A DNA stretch of 64,000 nucleotides from Mesorhizobium sp. CU3 (GCF_006442965.1 NZ_VFWX01000001.1:372001-436000); one strand, 5' to 3'. Shown: positions 1 through 9,680, counted from the first letter of the stretch. Notes: generated from the sequence alone by a model not told the origin. Numbers and translations: made by a program.

Positions 1-25
1 TGGATTGAACAGCGGCGATGGTCAT
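1..25 (-). CDS. Start of next ABC transporter gene, probably a permease (cut by window edge)
   Basis: An ATG on the minus strand at 25-23 overlaps the stop codon of the ATPase gene by four bases (ATGA). The only residues visible are MTIAAVQS, and the frame stays open to the window edge. Four-base coupling directly after an ATPase gene in a polyamine-type importer operon suggests an inner-membrane permease subunit. The identity is inferred from context only. Confidence 0.45.
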
Positions 26-1020
26 GCCGGCTCGTCCATCAGGTGCAGGCTGTCGCGGTTGAAGGTGAGCATCACCGCCTCGCCTTCCGCAGGCAGCGCC
101 GTTCCCGCCGGCACCATGGCGTGCAGCCTCAACCCGTCAGCGTCGAGCGCCAGCCTGGTCGTGGCACCTAGATAGTTCGTGCCGACCAGTCGCGCGGCGA
201 CGCCGTCGCCGCTGGTCGCGGTGGAGACGCGGATGGACTCGGGGCGCAGGCTGCCCCAGCGATGCTGGCCGGCATAGCGCTGGACGAAATCGGGCGGCAG
301 CACGTTGGATGAGCCGACGAAATCGGCGACGAAGCGGGTCTTTGGCCGCTGGTAGATATCTTCCGGCGTGCCGACCTGCATGATCCTGCCGTCGTTGAAG
401 ACGGCGACGCGGTCGGCCATCGACAGCGCCTCGCCCTGGTCGTGGGTGACGAAGACGAAGGTGATGCCCAGCACCTTCTGCAGCGACTTCAATTCTTCCT
501 GCATGTTCTCGCGCAGCTTGAGGTCGAGCGCGCCGAGCGGCTCGTCGAGCAACAGCACCTTGGGCTGGTTGACCAGGGCGCGGGCGAGCGCGACGCGCTG
601 GCGCTGGCCGCCGGAGAGCTGGCCGGGGCGGCGCGCGCCATAGCCCGGGAGCCTTACAAGGGAAAGCGCCTCTTCCGCCGCCTTGAGGCGCTCGGCCTTG
701 CCGACGCCCTTGACCATCAGGCCGTAAGCGACGTTGTCCAGCACATTCAGATGCGGGAACAGCGCATAGTCCTGGAAGACGGTGTTGACGTTGCGGCGAT
801 AGGGCGGGACGCCTTCGGCGCGCTCGCCGAAGATGGAGATCGATCCGGCCGTCGGCTGCTCGAAGCCGGCAATCAGCCTGAGACACGTCGTCTTGCCGGA
901 GCCGGACGGGCCGAGCATGGCGAAGAATTCGCCCGGCACGATGTCGAGATCGACGGCGTCGACCGCGCGCACGCTGCCGAAATGGCGCGAGACTTGTTTG
1001 AAGGAAACGGCTGCGGTCAT
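22..1020 (-). CDS. ABC importer ATPase, polyamine (PotA) type
   Basis: This 332-residue cytoplasmic ATPase would power uptake of a small organic cation or similar solute. The Walker A motif GPSGSGKT lies at residues 37-44. The Q-loop reads VFQDYALFPH, the signature LSGGQRQRVALARAL and Walker B VLLLDEPLGALD. About 100 C-terminal residues fit the TOBE domain of the PotA/CysA family, and the length is normal. It lies downstream of the binding-protein gene and overlaps the following gene by four bases, so it is part of an importer operon. The 250-bp gap to the binding-protein gene holds a palindromic repeat. The substrate cannot be read from the sequence. Confidence 0.9.
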   Translation of the reverse strand: MTAAVSFKQVSRHFGSVRAVDAVDLDIVPGEFFAMLGPSGSGKTTCLRLIAGFEQPTAGSISIFGERAEGVPPYRRNVNTVFQDYALFPHLNVLDNVAYGLMVKGVGKAERLKAAEEALSLVRLPGYGARRPGQLSGGQRQRVALARALVNQPKVLLLDEPLGALDLKLRENMQEELKSLQKVLGITFVFVTHDQGEALSMADRVAVFNDGRIMQVGTPEDIYQRPKTRFVADFVGSSNVLPPDFVQRYAGQHRWGSLRPESIRVSTATSGDGVAARLVGTNYLGATTRLALDADGLRLHAMVPAGTALPAEGEAVMLTFNRDSLHLMDEPA

Positions 1021-1054
1021 GGTCGCTTTTCAGTTACAGGTTATCGCGATTACC

Positions 1055-1228
1055 CCTCATCCGACCTCGCTTCGCGAGGCCACCTTCTCCCACAAGGGGA
1101 GAAGGGAAGTCCTGCGCAAAGGTCGCCGCAAACCACCGACGGTGGAGCTTATGAAAGGCGGCAGTGCCGCGACCTTCCTTCTCGCCTTGTGGGAGAAGGT
1201 GGCCGAGCGGAGCTCGGTCGGATGAGAG
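1055..1228. repeat. RIME-like palindromic mosaic repeat
   Basis: The left arm (1055-1107) and right arm (1176-1228) are nearly reverse complements of each other, including a 20-plus-base stretch around CACCTTCTCCCAC. Each arm carries its own smaller hairpin (for example CTCGCTTCGCGAG). The element fills the gap between the ATPase and binding-protein genes of one operon. A stable RNA hairpin here could stabilise the upstream binding-protein message or reduce read-through. The type resembles rhizobial intergenic mosaic elements. Confidence 0.75.
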
Positions 1229-1267
1229 GTGGGTGCGAGGCAAGATTTCCTGCCTCGCCCCTATCAA

Positions 1268-2425
1268 TCACCGCCCGCCGATGACGCCGATATAGTCCGA
1301 CACCCAGCGGTAATAAGGCACGCACTGGTTGTTCTGGCTGGCGCATTTCGAAACCGGCGTCTTCCAGAACTTGATCTTGTCGAAATTGTCGTAGCCGTTG
1401 GTCTTGCAGCCTTCGTCGCCGAGCAACTCGTTGCCCTTGCAGGCGGCGGGCACGACGGGGAGCGAACCGAACCAGGCCGAGACGTCGCCCTGAACCTTCG
1501 GCGAGAGCGAATGCTCGAGCCACATATAGGCGCAGTTCGGATGGGCGGCGTCGGCCTCCATCATGGTGGTGTCGGCCCAGCCGGTGACGCCTTCTTCCGG
1601 CACGGTCGAGGCGACCGGCTTCTTGGCGGCGACCAGCGTGTTGACCTGATACGGCCAAGAACCGGAAGCGACCACGCCTTCGTTCTGGAAGTCGTCGACC
1701 TGGATGGCGGCGTCATGCCAGTAGCGGCCGACCAGCGTGCGCTGCGTGCGCAACAGATCGAGCGCCGCCTTGTACTGGTCCTCGTTGAGTTCGTAAGGAT
1801 CCTTGATGCCGAGTTCCGGCTTGTGGAACATCAAGTAATTGGCGGCGTCGGCGATGTGGATCGGGCCGTCATAGGCCTGGACGCGGCCCTTGTTAGACTT
1901 GCCATCGGGCAGCTTCATTTCCTCGAAGACGACGTTCCAGCTCTTGGGCGCTTCCTTGAAGACATCGGTGTTGTACATCAGGATGTTCGGCCCCCACTGG
2001 TAGGGGACGCCGTAATGCACCTTGTCGACGGTGAACCAGGGCGCATCCTTGAGGCGGTCGTCGACCGTCTTCCAGCTCGGGACGAGATCGGTGTTGATCG
2101 GCTGCACGCGTTTGCCGGCGACGAGGCGCAGCGAGGCATCGCCCGACGCGGTGACGAGATCGAAGCCGCCCTCATTCATCAGCGAGACCATCTCGTCCGA
2201 GGTGTTGGCGGTCTTGACGTTGACCTTGCAGCCGCTTTCCTTTTCGAAAGCCGTCACCCAGTCGTAACCCTTGTCGGTCTCGCCGCGCTCGATGTAGCCC
2301 GGCCAGGCAACGATGTTGACCTCGCCCTCGCCCTTGCCGAGTTCCTTGACCTGGGCCATCGCCTGGCCGGAAAAAGTCAGCGCGACCGTCAGCGCCGTGC
2401 ACGACTTCAGGAATGCATTCATCAT
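1268..2425 (-). CDS. Periplasmic substrate-binding protein, PotD-like
   Basis: This is an extracellular solute-binding protein of the spermidine/putrescine family, about 385 residues. The open frame extends further upstream, but ATG codons at 2425 and 2422 follow a good ribosome site (GGGAGAG). They also place a clear signal peptide (MNAFLKSCTALTVALTFSG, cleavage near AMA-Q) at the N-terminus. The mature part starts with EVNIVAWPGYIERG, typical of the PotD fold. Six or more cysteines lie in the last third, unusual for the family and likely forming disulfides. It is first in the importer operon with the ATPase. The ligand is unknown; the nearby methylamine-type oxidase and kinases suggest an amine. 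Confidence 0.85.
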   Translation of the reverse strand: MMNAFLKSCTALTVALTFSGQAMAQVKELGKGEGEVNIVAWPGYIERGETDKGYDWVTAFEKESGCKVNVKTANTSDEMVSLMNEGGFDLVTASGDASLRLVAGKRVQPINTDLVPSWKTVDDRLKDAPWFTVDKVHYGVPYQWGPNILMYNTDVFKEAPKSWNVVFEEMKLPDGKSNKGRVQAYDGPIHIADAANYLMFHKPELGIKDPYELNEDQYKAALDLLRTQRTLVGRYWHDAAIQVDDFQNEGVVASGSWPYQVNTLVAAKKPVASTVPEEGVTGWADTTMMEADAAHPNCAYMWLEHSLSPKVQGDVSAWFGSLPVVPAACKGNELLGDEGCKTNGYDNFDKIKFWKTPVSKCASQNNQCVPYYRWVSDYIGVIGGR

Positions 2426-2566
2426 CGACTCTCCCATTGCTAGGGGCAGCGCTCTCAGGGCGCGGCTTTGTTCCCTTGGCAAAAAGTGCTGTGAAAAATC
2501 CGGTTTCGCAAATTCATTTATCAGAAAGCCGGTATCGGTTTTTCCGATATGTATTTGGTCCGCCTG

Positions 2567-3478
2567 TCAAACCCGCTGACGGACCGTGCGCTGCGACTGG
2601 GCAAGGCCGATGAAGTCGCGCGCGGCCTGCGGCAGGCTGGAACCGCGGCGCCAGACCATGCCGACCTGGACGACCGGCAAGGACCCGGAAATATCGCGCG
2701 ATTCGATGCGGTCGCCTTCCAGCGACCAGGGCCGGTAGACGAGGTCGGGCAGCAGCGCCACGCCGGCGCCGGTGGCGACCAGGCTGCGCACGGCCTCGAC
2801 TGAACGCGTGCGGAAGGCGACATGGGGCCTCGCGCCGAGTGCCGACAGCAGTTTGCCGGTGTTCTCCTCGATCTCGTCGACGGTCAGCATGATCAGAGGT
2901 TCGGAGGCGATGTCGCCGATCGAGATGATGTCGGCGCTGGCCAGCCTGTGGCTAAGCGGTACCCATAGCCGATAGGCCGAGACCTCGAGGATTTCGGATT
3001 GCAGCGCGGTGCGGTCGCGTAGGTTGGACGTCACCATCACCGCAATGTCGAGCTTGCCGCCGACCAGAAGGTGCTCGAGATAGTCGCCATTGTCCTCGAT
3101 GGCCGAAACCTCCACGCCCGGATAGGCGCGGCGGTAGCGGGCGAGCAGATCGGACAGCACATAGCCGGCGACCAGCGAGGTGACGCCGAGCTGGAGACGG
3201 CCGCCGGCGACGGCCTGCTCGGCGGAAAAGGAGCGGCGCGCATCGGAGACGTCGGCCAGGATCTTGGTCGCGTGGCGCAGGAACTGGTGGCCCTTGTGGG
3301 TAATGTTCAGGCCGCGCGGATGGCGCTCGAACAGCTCGACGCCGAGATCGCTCTCCAGTTCCTTGATCGCCTCGGTGACCGAGGATTGCGAGATGGAGAG
3401 GTTCTGCGCGGCGCCCGAAACCGTGCCCTGCTCGGCAACGGCGACGAAGAACTGCAATTGGCGAATGGTGAAGGCCAT
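2567..3478 (-). CDS. LysR-family transcriptional regulator
   Basis: The protein is about 303 residues, the normal LysR length. The N-terminal helix-turn-helix lies in residues 1-60 (FTIRQLQFFVAVAEQGTVSG, then NLSISQSSVTEAIKELE), followed by a periplasmic-binding-protein-like effector domain. The ATG at 3478 is preferred over a GTG at 3493 because the family begins directly with the recognition helices. It sits on the same strand just upstream of the importer genes, so it may control them. A divergent target, usual for LysR proteins, is not obvious because the DeoR gene upstream runs the same way. Confidence 0.88.
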   Translation of the reverse strand: MAFTIRQLQFFVAVAEQGTVSGAAQNLSISQSSVTEAIKELESDLGVELFERHPRGLNITHKGHQFLRHATKILADVSDARRSFSAEQAVAGGRLQLGVTSLVAGYVLSDLLARYRRAYPGVEVSAIEDNGDYLEHLLVGGKLDIAVMVTSNLRDRTALQSEILEVSAYRLWVPLSHRLASADIISIGDIASEPLIMLTVDEIEENTGKLLSALGARPHVAFRTRSVEAVRSLVATGAGVALLPDLVYRPWSLEGDRIESRDISGSLPVVQVGMVWRRGSSLPQAARDFIGLAQSQRTVRQRV

Positions 3479-3556
3479 GGCCGGACTAAACACTGGCGGT
3501 GCTGCCGTGGGAAGTGCCCGCCTGTCGATCGCCGTTATCGGCCAACCGATCCTGTC

Positions 3557-4321
3557 TCAGCCGGCAGCGATGCTCAGGCGCGCGCCTGCCTGGTTCAGCG
3601 CCGCGGCAATGTCGCGCGGCGGCGGCTGGTCGGTAGCGAGTTCGGCAAAAGCATCGAAGCCGCAGACCCGCACCAGTCCTTGCCGCCCGAATTTGGTGTG
3701 GTCGGTGATGACCAGCGAGCGCTGGCCGCGCGACAGCACCATGCGGGCGAATTCCGCCTCGTCCAGCGCATAGTCAGTGAGACCGGCAACCGTATCGACG
3801 GCGCCTATCGAGATCACCGCGTGATCGACCGAGAAGCGGCTGACGAACTCGATCGCCGAATTGCCGAAGGCAGCACCTGAATCGCTGCGCAACTCGCCGC
3901 CCGCCATATAGACCTTGTTGCCGTTGACGGTGGCCAGCGTGCGGGCGATGTCCGACGAATTGGTGACCACCGTCAGCCGGCGGTGACCCAGCAATTCGCG
4001 CGCCAGGAAGGAGGTCGTCGTGCCGGTGTCGAGCATGACCGACTCGCCGTCGCGGATGGTGGCGGCGACCATGCGGGCGATCAGCCGCTTGGCCTCGGCA
4101 TTCTCGCGCATGCGGCGCTCGAACGGCGCCTCGCCCACCATCGAGGCAAGGCCGACGGCGCCGTGCATCTTCAGCAGCGCCCCGTCATCGGCGAGCGGCT
4201 TGACGTCGCGCCGCACGGTTTCCAACGAGACACCGAGACGTTCGGCGAGGCTGGCAATGCTGATCGTGCCTTCCTCGTTGAGGAGCCGCAGGATCTCGCC
4301 GTGGCGTTTCGAATGGATCAT
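3557..4321 (-). CDS. DeoR-family transcriptional regulator
   Basis: About 254 residues. The N-terminal DeoR helix-turn-helix is clear (MIHSKRHGEILRLLNEEG, then LAERLGVSLETVRRDVKPL). The C-terminal sensor domain carries the DxGTTT phosphate-site motif (MLDTGTTTSFLA). The ATG at 4321 fits the family start, although the frame is open to 4402. The gene is divergent from the kinase/flavoprotein operon, from which it is separated by the structured leader, so it is the best candidate regulator of that operon. DeoR sensors usually bind phosphorylated metabolites, which would fit the kinase-like gene next door. Confidence 0.87.
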   Translation of the reverse strand: MIHSKRHGEILRLLNEEGTISIASLAERLGVSLETVRRDVKPLADDGALLKMHGAVGLASMVGEAPFERRMRENAEAKRLIARMVAATIRDGESVMLDTGTTTSFLARELLGHRRLTVVTNSSDIARTLATVNGNKVYMAGGELRSDSGAAFGNSAIEFVSRFSVDHAVISIGAVDTVAGLTDYALDEAEFARMVLSRGQRSLVITDHTKFGRQGLVRVCGFDAFAELATDQPPPRDIAAALNQAGARLSIAAG

Positions 4322-4459
4322 CTGGAAGTCCGGGATTTTGACCGTTTGTAGGGCAATCCTGACGCTTTTAAAGGATTTGCTTATAGTTTCCGGGCAAAAC
4401 ACCCAAAAAAAGTCACAGCATTTTGATTGACAGTTGAAGGCCGCAGGCGTGTGATCGAT

Positions 4460-4660
4460 GTCGTGTCAGGCTCGGAACTGTCACAGGAGAGTGATGGCAG
4501 AGCCTGGTGACCAGACCGTCTGGAAGCTTTCAGACGCGAGCTTTTTTCAAATCCGCGGGGGCGGATGCCGGGGTCACAAACCTGGCCAAGGGGCTCGTCG
4601 GTGCGGTGCGGGATACCGATCCCGGCGTCTCGCACCGACGAGACTTTTTTGTTGTCTCCC
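4460..4660 (+). ncRNA. Candidate structured 5' leader or riboswitch with two terminators
   Basis: The region between the DeoR gene and the kinase start can fold into several stems. Arms 4467-4473 and 4500-4506 (CAGGCTC/GAGCCTG) enclose an inner hairpin. A short stem at 4511-4523 (CCAGA-CCG-TCTGG) shares bases with a six-pair stem CGTCTG/CAGACG that is followed by CGAGC and six T. Further on, ATCCGC/GCGGAT pair, then a 12-pair stem is followed by a T tract. Mutually exclusive stems ahead of T tracts are how attenuators and riboswitches work. I could not match it to a riboswitch class I know; a separate small RNA is also possible. Confidence 0.45.
4592..4650 (+). terminator. Strong intrinsic terminator in the leader of the kinase/flavoprotein operon
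   Basis: CTCGTCGGTGCG and CGCACCGACGAG pair perfectly over 12 bases, enclosing a smaller GGGAT/ATCCC hairpin. The stem is followed by ACTTTTTTG. It ends about 50 bases before the GTG start of the kinase-like gene, so it must either be conditional (attenuation) or end a separate short RNA. Confidence 0.7.
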
Positions 4661-4702
4661 ATCATCGCCTTGTCAAAAAACGGCTGGAGCAGGATCGAAC
4701 CC

Positions 4703-5587
4703 GTGAGCGCCGAAGACCGCATCCGTGCCCTGCCCTGCTGGACCGGCCCGATCGACATCGAGCCGCTGCCGGGGGGCTTGAGCAATTCCAACTTCGTGGT
4801 GACGGACGCCGCCGGGCGGCATGTCGTGCGCTTCGGCCAGGATTTCCCGTTCCACCATGTCTTTCGCGAACGCGAGGTGATGACGGCGCGAGCGGCAGAG
4901 GCCGCCGGTTTCGCCCCGGCCGTGCATTATTCCGAGCCCGGCATATTGGTGACGGCGTTTCTCGGAGCGAAGACCTTTGTCGGCGAAGACGTGCGCGCCA
5001 ATCTCGGCCGGGTGGCGGCGTTGCTGCGCTCCTTCCATCGCGAGATGCCGAACCATGTCTCCGGCGCCGGCTTCATGTTCTGGGTGTTCCACGTCATCCG
5101 CGACTATGCGCGCACGCTGGACGAAGGCGGCAGCCGCAAGAAGGGCGAGTTGCCGCGCTATCTGGCTCTGGCCGACGAACTCGAGCGGGCGCAGAAATTG
5201 CTGCCGATCGTTTTCGGCCACAACGATCTTTTGCCGGCCAATATCCTGGACGACGGCAAGCGGCTGTGGCTGATCGACTTCGAATATGCCGGCTTCAACA
5301 CGGCGATGTTCGATCTCGCCGGCGCCGCCTCCAATGCCGGGTTGAGCGACGATGAATCCTTCGCCTTCCTGACCGCCTATTTCATGAAGGAGCCGGACAG
5401 TGAAATCCGCCGCTCGCACGCCGCCATGCAATGCGCCTCACTGCTGCGCGAGGCGATGTGGAGCATGGTTTCCGAGCTCTATCTCGACGCGCCCGGCATC
5501 GACTACGTCGCCTATACGGAAGAGAACCTGACGCGGCTCGACGCGGCGCTGGACAACTACCGGACCAAATACGGAACCAAGCCATGA
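4703..5587 (+). CDS. Choline-kinase/aminoglycoside-phosphotransferase-family protein
   Basis: About 294 residues with the kinase fold of choline, ethanolamine and aminoglycoside kinases. The catalytic loop GHNDLLPAN is at about 172-180 and the metal-binding LIDFEYAG at about 190-197. Near the N-terminus PLPGGLSNSNFVV resembles the nucleotide loop of LicA-type kinases. The GTG at 4703 follows GGAGCAGGA and is preferred over the longer frame, which would start inside the leader. The stop overlaps the flavoprotein start by four bases (ATGA), so the two are translationally coupled. It probably phosphorylates a small amino alcohol, but the substrate is not determined. Confidence 0.82.
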   Translation: MSAEDRIRALPCWTGPIDIEPLPGGLSNSNFVVTDAAGRHVVRFGQDFPFHHVFREREVMTARAAEAAGFAPAVHYSEPGILVTAFLGAKTFVGEDVRANLGRVAALLRSFHREMPNHVSGAGFMFWVFHVIRDYARTLDEGGSRKKGELPRYLALADELERAQKLLPIVFGHNDLLPANILDDGKRLWLIDFEYAGFNTAMFDLAGAASNAGLSDDESFAFLTAYFMKEPDSEIRRSHAAMQCASLLREAMWSMVSELYLDAPGIDYVAYTEENLTRLDAALDNYRTKYGTKP

Positions 5588-8025
5588 CCCTTCCCAGCCA
5601 TGCCGGCATCGTCGTCATCGGCGGCGGCATCATCGGCTGCTCGACCGCCTATCACCTGGCCCGCGACCACAAGGCGGATGTCGTGCTTCTGGAACAGGGC
5701 AAGCTGACGTCGGGCTCGACCTGGCACGCGGCCGGGCTGGTCGGGCAGTTGCGCTCCTCGGCCTCGATCACGCGCGTGCTCAAATATTCGGTCGAGCTCT
5801 ACAAGGGGCTCGAAGCCGAGACCGGTCTTGCGACCGGCTGGAAAATGACCGGCTGCCTGCGGCTGGCGACCAATGCCGACCGCTGGACCGAGTTCCAGCG
5901 GCTGGCGACGACGGCGAAGAGCTTCGGCATGGACATGCAGTTGCTGTCGCCGACCGAAGTCAAACGCATGTGGCCGCTGATGGAAACTGACGATCTTGTC
6001 GGCGCTTCGTGGCTGCCCACCGACGGCCAGGCCAGCCCGTCCGACATCACGCAATCGCTCGCCAAGGGCGCGCGCATGCATGGCGCGAAATTGTTCGAAG
6101 ACGTGCGCGTCACCGGCTTTGCGATGAAAGACGGCCGCATCACCGCGGTGAAGACCGACAAGGGCGACATCGCCTGCGACAAAGTGGTGAACTGCGCCGG
6201 GCAATGGGCAAGGCAGGTCGGCGCAATGGCCGGCATCAACGTGCCGCTGCAGCCGGTCAAGCATCAGTATATAATCACCGAAAAGATTCCCGGGCTCGCC
6301 AACGACGCGCCGACGATCCGCGACCCGGACCGCCGCACCTATTTCAAGGAAGAGGTCGGCGGGCTGGTGATGGGCGGCTATGAACCCAATCCGCAGGCCT
6401 GGACGACAGGCGACGTCCCCAACGACTGGGAATTCCGCCTGTTCGACGACGATTACGACCATTTCGAACAGCATATGGCCCAGGCGATCGCGCGCGTTCC
6501 CGCCCTGGAGACCGTCGGCGTGAAGCAGATGATCAACGGTCCGGAAAGCTTCACGCCGGACGGCAATTTCATTCTCGGCGTGGCGCCGGAATGTTCGAAC
6601 ATGTTCGTCGGCGCCGGCTTCAACGCGTTCGGCATCGCGTCGGGCGGCGGCGCTGGCTGGGTGCTGGCGCAATGGGTGGTCGACGGCGAGGCGCCGCTCG
6701 ATCTGTGGGTGGTCGATATCAGGCGCTTTTCAAACCTGCATCGCGACCGCGACTGGGTGCGCGACCGCACGCTGGAAGCCTACGGCAAGCATTACACGAT
6801 CGGCTTCCCGCATGAGGAATATCTGTCGGGGCGGCCGCGCATCGTCTCGCCGCTCTATGAGCGGCTGAAGGCGCACCGCGCCGTGTTCGGCTCCAAGCTC
6901 GGCTGGGAGCGGCCGAACTGGTTCGCGCCCGATGGCGCCCCGGCCGAGGACGTCTATTCGATGGGCCGGCAGAACTGGTTCGACCCGGTCGGTGACGAGC
7001 ACCGGCATGTGCGCGAGAAGGTCGGCATCTTCGATCAGTCCTCCTTCGCCAAATACGATCTGACCGGCGCCGATGCCTTGAAGGCGCTCGACTGGATTTG
7101 CGCCAACGATGTCGCCAAGCCGGTCGGGCGGCTGATCTATACGCAGCTCCTCAACACGCGCGGCGGCATCGAGGCGGACCTGACCATATCGCGGCTCGGC
7201 GAGGACAGGTTCTACATCGTCACCGGCACCGGTTTCCGCACGCACGACCTGTCCTGGATCGGCGACCATATCGGCCATAGGCTCGATGCGACACTGAAAG
7301 ACGTCACCGAGGATTACGGCACGCTGTCGCTGATGGGGCCGCGCGCCCGCGAAGTGCTTTCGGCGGTGACGAAGGCCGACGTTTCGAACGCCGCCTTCCC
7401 GTTCGGCCATGCGCGCGAAATCGGCATTGCCGGCCATATCGTGAAGGCACTGCGCGTTACCTATGTCGGCGAACTCGGCTGGGAGCTGCATGTGCCGATC
7501 GCCGCCACCGGCGACGTCTTCGACGCGCTGATGGCTGCGGGCAAGCCGCACGGCATTCGCCCGGTCGGCTACCGGGCGCTGGAATCGCTGAGGTTGGAAA
7601 AGGGCTACCGCGCCTGGGGCTCGGACATCACGCCGAACGACACGCCGCTGGAGGCGGGGCTCGGCTGGGCAGTAAAGCTTCGCAAGAACACCGATTTCGT
7701 CGGACGCCGGGCGTTGGAAAAGGCGGACGGCAAGCTGCTGGTCAAACGCTTTGCCGGCTTCACGGTCGACGATGCCGAGACAGTGCTGGTCGGACGCGAG
7801 ACGATCCTGCGCAACGGCGAGCCGGTGGGCTATCTCACCAGCGGCGGCTACGGCTACACGCTGGATAAAAGCGTCGGCTACGGCTATGTGCGCAACGCCG
7901 ACGGCGTCAGCGACGATTTCCTCGCCTCGGGCGAGTATGAGCTGGTGGTGGCGATGCAACGCAAGCCGGCAAAGATCCATCTCGAGCCGATGTACGATCC
8001 GGCCGGGGCAAGGATAAAGGCCTGA
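5584..8025 (+). CDS. FAD-dependent dimethylglycine/sarcosine-dehydrogenase-like protein with GcvT domain
   Basis: This 813-residue protein has an N-terminal FAD domain (VIGGGIIGCS at 11-20) and a His at about residue 48 in STWHAAG. That position carries the covalent FAD in dimethylglycine and sarcosine dehydrogenases. The C-terminal half, from about residue 430, is a GcvT/aminomethyltransferase domain that binds tetrahydrofolate (GELGWELHVP, then RALESLRLEKGYRAWG). The family removes N-methyl groups from amines and passes the one-carbon unit to folate. The ATG at 5584 overlaps the upstream stop. Its coupling to a choline-kinase-like gene is unusual and suggests the true substrate is a related amine. 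It ends one base before the convergent methyltransferase gene. Confidence 0.88.
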   Translation: MTLPSHAGIVVIGGGIIGCSTAYHLARDHKADVVLLEQGKLTSGSTWHAAGLVGQLRSSASITRVLKYSVELYKGLEAETGLATGWKMTGCLRLATNADRWTEFQRLATTAKSFGMDMQLLSPTEVKRMWPLMETDDLVGASWLPTDGQASPSDITQSLAKGARMHGAKLFEDVRVTGFAMKDGRITAVKTDKGDIACDKVVNCAGQWARQVGAMAGINVPLQPVKHQYIITEKIPGLANDAPTIRDPDRRTYFKEEVGGLVMGGYEPNPQAWTTGDVPNDWEFRLFDDDYDHFEQHMAQAIARVPALETVGVKQMINGPESFTPDGNFILGVAPECSNMFVGAGFNAFGIASGGGAGWVLAQWVVDGEAPLDLWVVDIRRFSNLHRDRDWVRDRTLEAYGKHYTIGFPHEEYLSGRPRIVSPLYERLKAHRAVFGSKLGWERPNWFAPDGAPAEDVYSMGRQNWFDPVGDEHRHVREKVGIFDQSSFAKYDLTGADALKALDWICANDVAKPVGRLIYTQLLNTRGGIEADLTISRLGEDRFYIVTGTGFRTHDLSWIGDHIGHRLDATLKDVTEDYGTLSLMGPRAREVLSAVTKADVSNAAFPFGHAREIGIAGHIVKALRVTYVGELGWELHVPIAATGDVFDALMAAGKPHGIRPVGYRALESLRLEKGYRAWGSDITPNDTPLEAGLGWAVKLRKNTDFVGRRALEKADGKLLVKRFAGFTVDDAETVLVGRETILRNGEPVGYLTSGGYGYTLDKSVGYGYVRNADGVSDDFLASGEYELVVAMQRKPAKIHLEPMYDPAGARIKA

Positions 8026-8658
8026 TCAGTTGACGCGCAGCACCAAGCCGCGGCTCGGCACCGTGTCGACCTCGCCGGGCATCGAGGCATAGGGCTTCGT
8101 TTCCTCGACACGCGTCAGCTTGCCTTCGGCTTCCAGCGCGGCGACGCGTTCGGCAAAGCCCGCCTGCCAAAGCGTGTTCTTGACCGTCAGCACGATGACG
8201 CCGCCGGGGCGGCAGATGCGGATCAATTCGTCCAGGCCCTCGGCTCCGACATGGCCGGAGGTGAAGACGCCGGCCGAGACGATGCCGGCATAGGCATTGT
8301 CGGCGAAGGGTAATGGCCCGCCCATCGCGAGTTTGTGCAGCGCCGTATAGACGCCCTTGGCCGCCGCCTTGTCCAGCATGCCTTGCGAGATATCGAGCGC
8401 CTCGACCTTCGGATAGCCGGTGATGACCAGCCACTCGCCGATCAGGCCTGTGCCGGCGCCGGCGTCGAGCACGGGTTCGGCGCCGCGCGGCAGGTGGCGG
8501 GCAAGCAGCGCCAGGCAGATCGTCGGATGGCGGTAGCCGGCGGCCGACATGTCGGCATCATAGGTCTCCGACCAGTCGTCATAGATAGCCGCGACATCCT
8601 CCGGCCGCTTCGCCGCATAGGCCGCGCTCAGCGCGCCGCTGTGCTTGCCTTCCGTCAT
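8026..8658 (-). CDS. SAM-dependent class I methyltransferase
   Basis: About 210 residues. The SAM-binding motif VLDAGAGTGLIGEWL and the acidic loop LDISQGML mark a class I (UbiE/Methyltransf_11-type) fold. The N-terminal segment YDDWSETYDADMSAAGYRHP is typical of small-molecule methyltransferases in rhizobia. The ATG at 8658 follows GGGAGA, so the longer open frame is not used. It is convergent with the flavoprotein and divergent from the second kinase, sharing a roughly 107-bp promoter region with it. The substrate is unknown; context points to amine metabolism. Confidence 0.82.
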   Translation of the reverse strand: MTEGKHSGALSAAYAAKRPEDVAAIYDDWSETYDADMSAAGYRHPTICLALLARHLPRGAEPVLDAGAGTGLIGEWLVITGYPKVEALDISQGMLDKAAAKGVYTALHKLAMGGPLPFADNAYAGIVSAGVFTSGHVGAEGLDELIRICRPGGVIVLTVKNTLWQAGFAERVAALEAEGKLTRVEETKPYASMPGEVDTVPSRGLVLRVN

Positions 8659-8765
8659 CGTCTCTCCCAAAGCCGAATCCTTTTTGGGTGATGATAGCCA
8701 AGCAACGAAAACTGTGGAACCGTCCGAGCGTAAACATGATGTGAAGGTTAAAAAGGGGGAATTCA

Positions 8766-9660
<895 letters not shown>

Positions 9661-9662
<2 letters not shown>

Positions 9663-9680
9663 ATCGGTTCCCGATTTTTC
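9661..9680 (+). terminator. Possible weak terminator after the second kinase
   Basis: ATCGG-TTC-CCGAT forms a five-pair stem directly followed by TTTT, just after the kinase stop codon. The stem is short, so the call is tentative. Confidence 0.3.

Noticed and set aside
4460..4545. Glycine riboswitch upstream of the demethylase
   Set aside because: GGAGAG is present, but the conserved core after it and the CAGGCAAAAGGAC-type end are absent, so I report only an unclassified structured leader.
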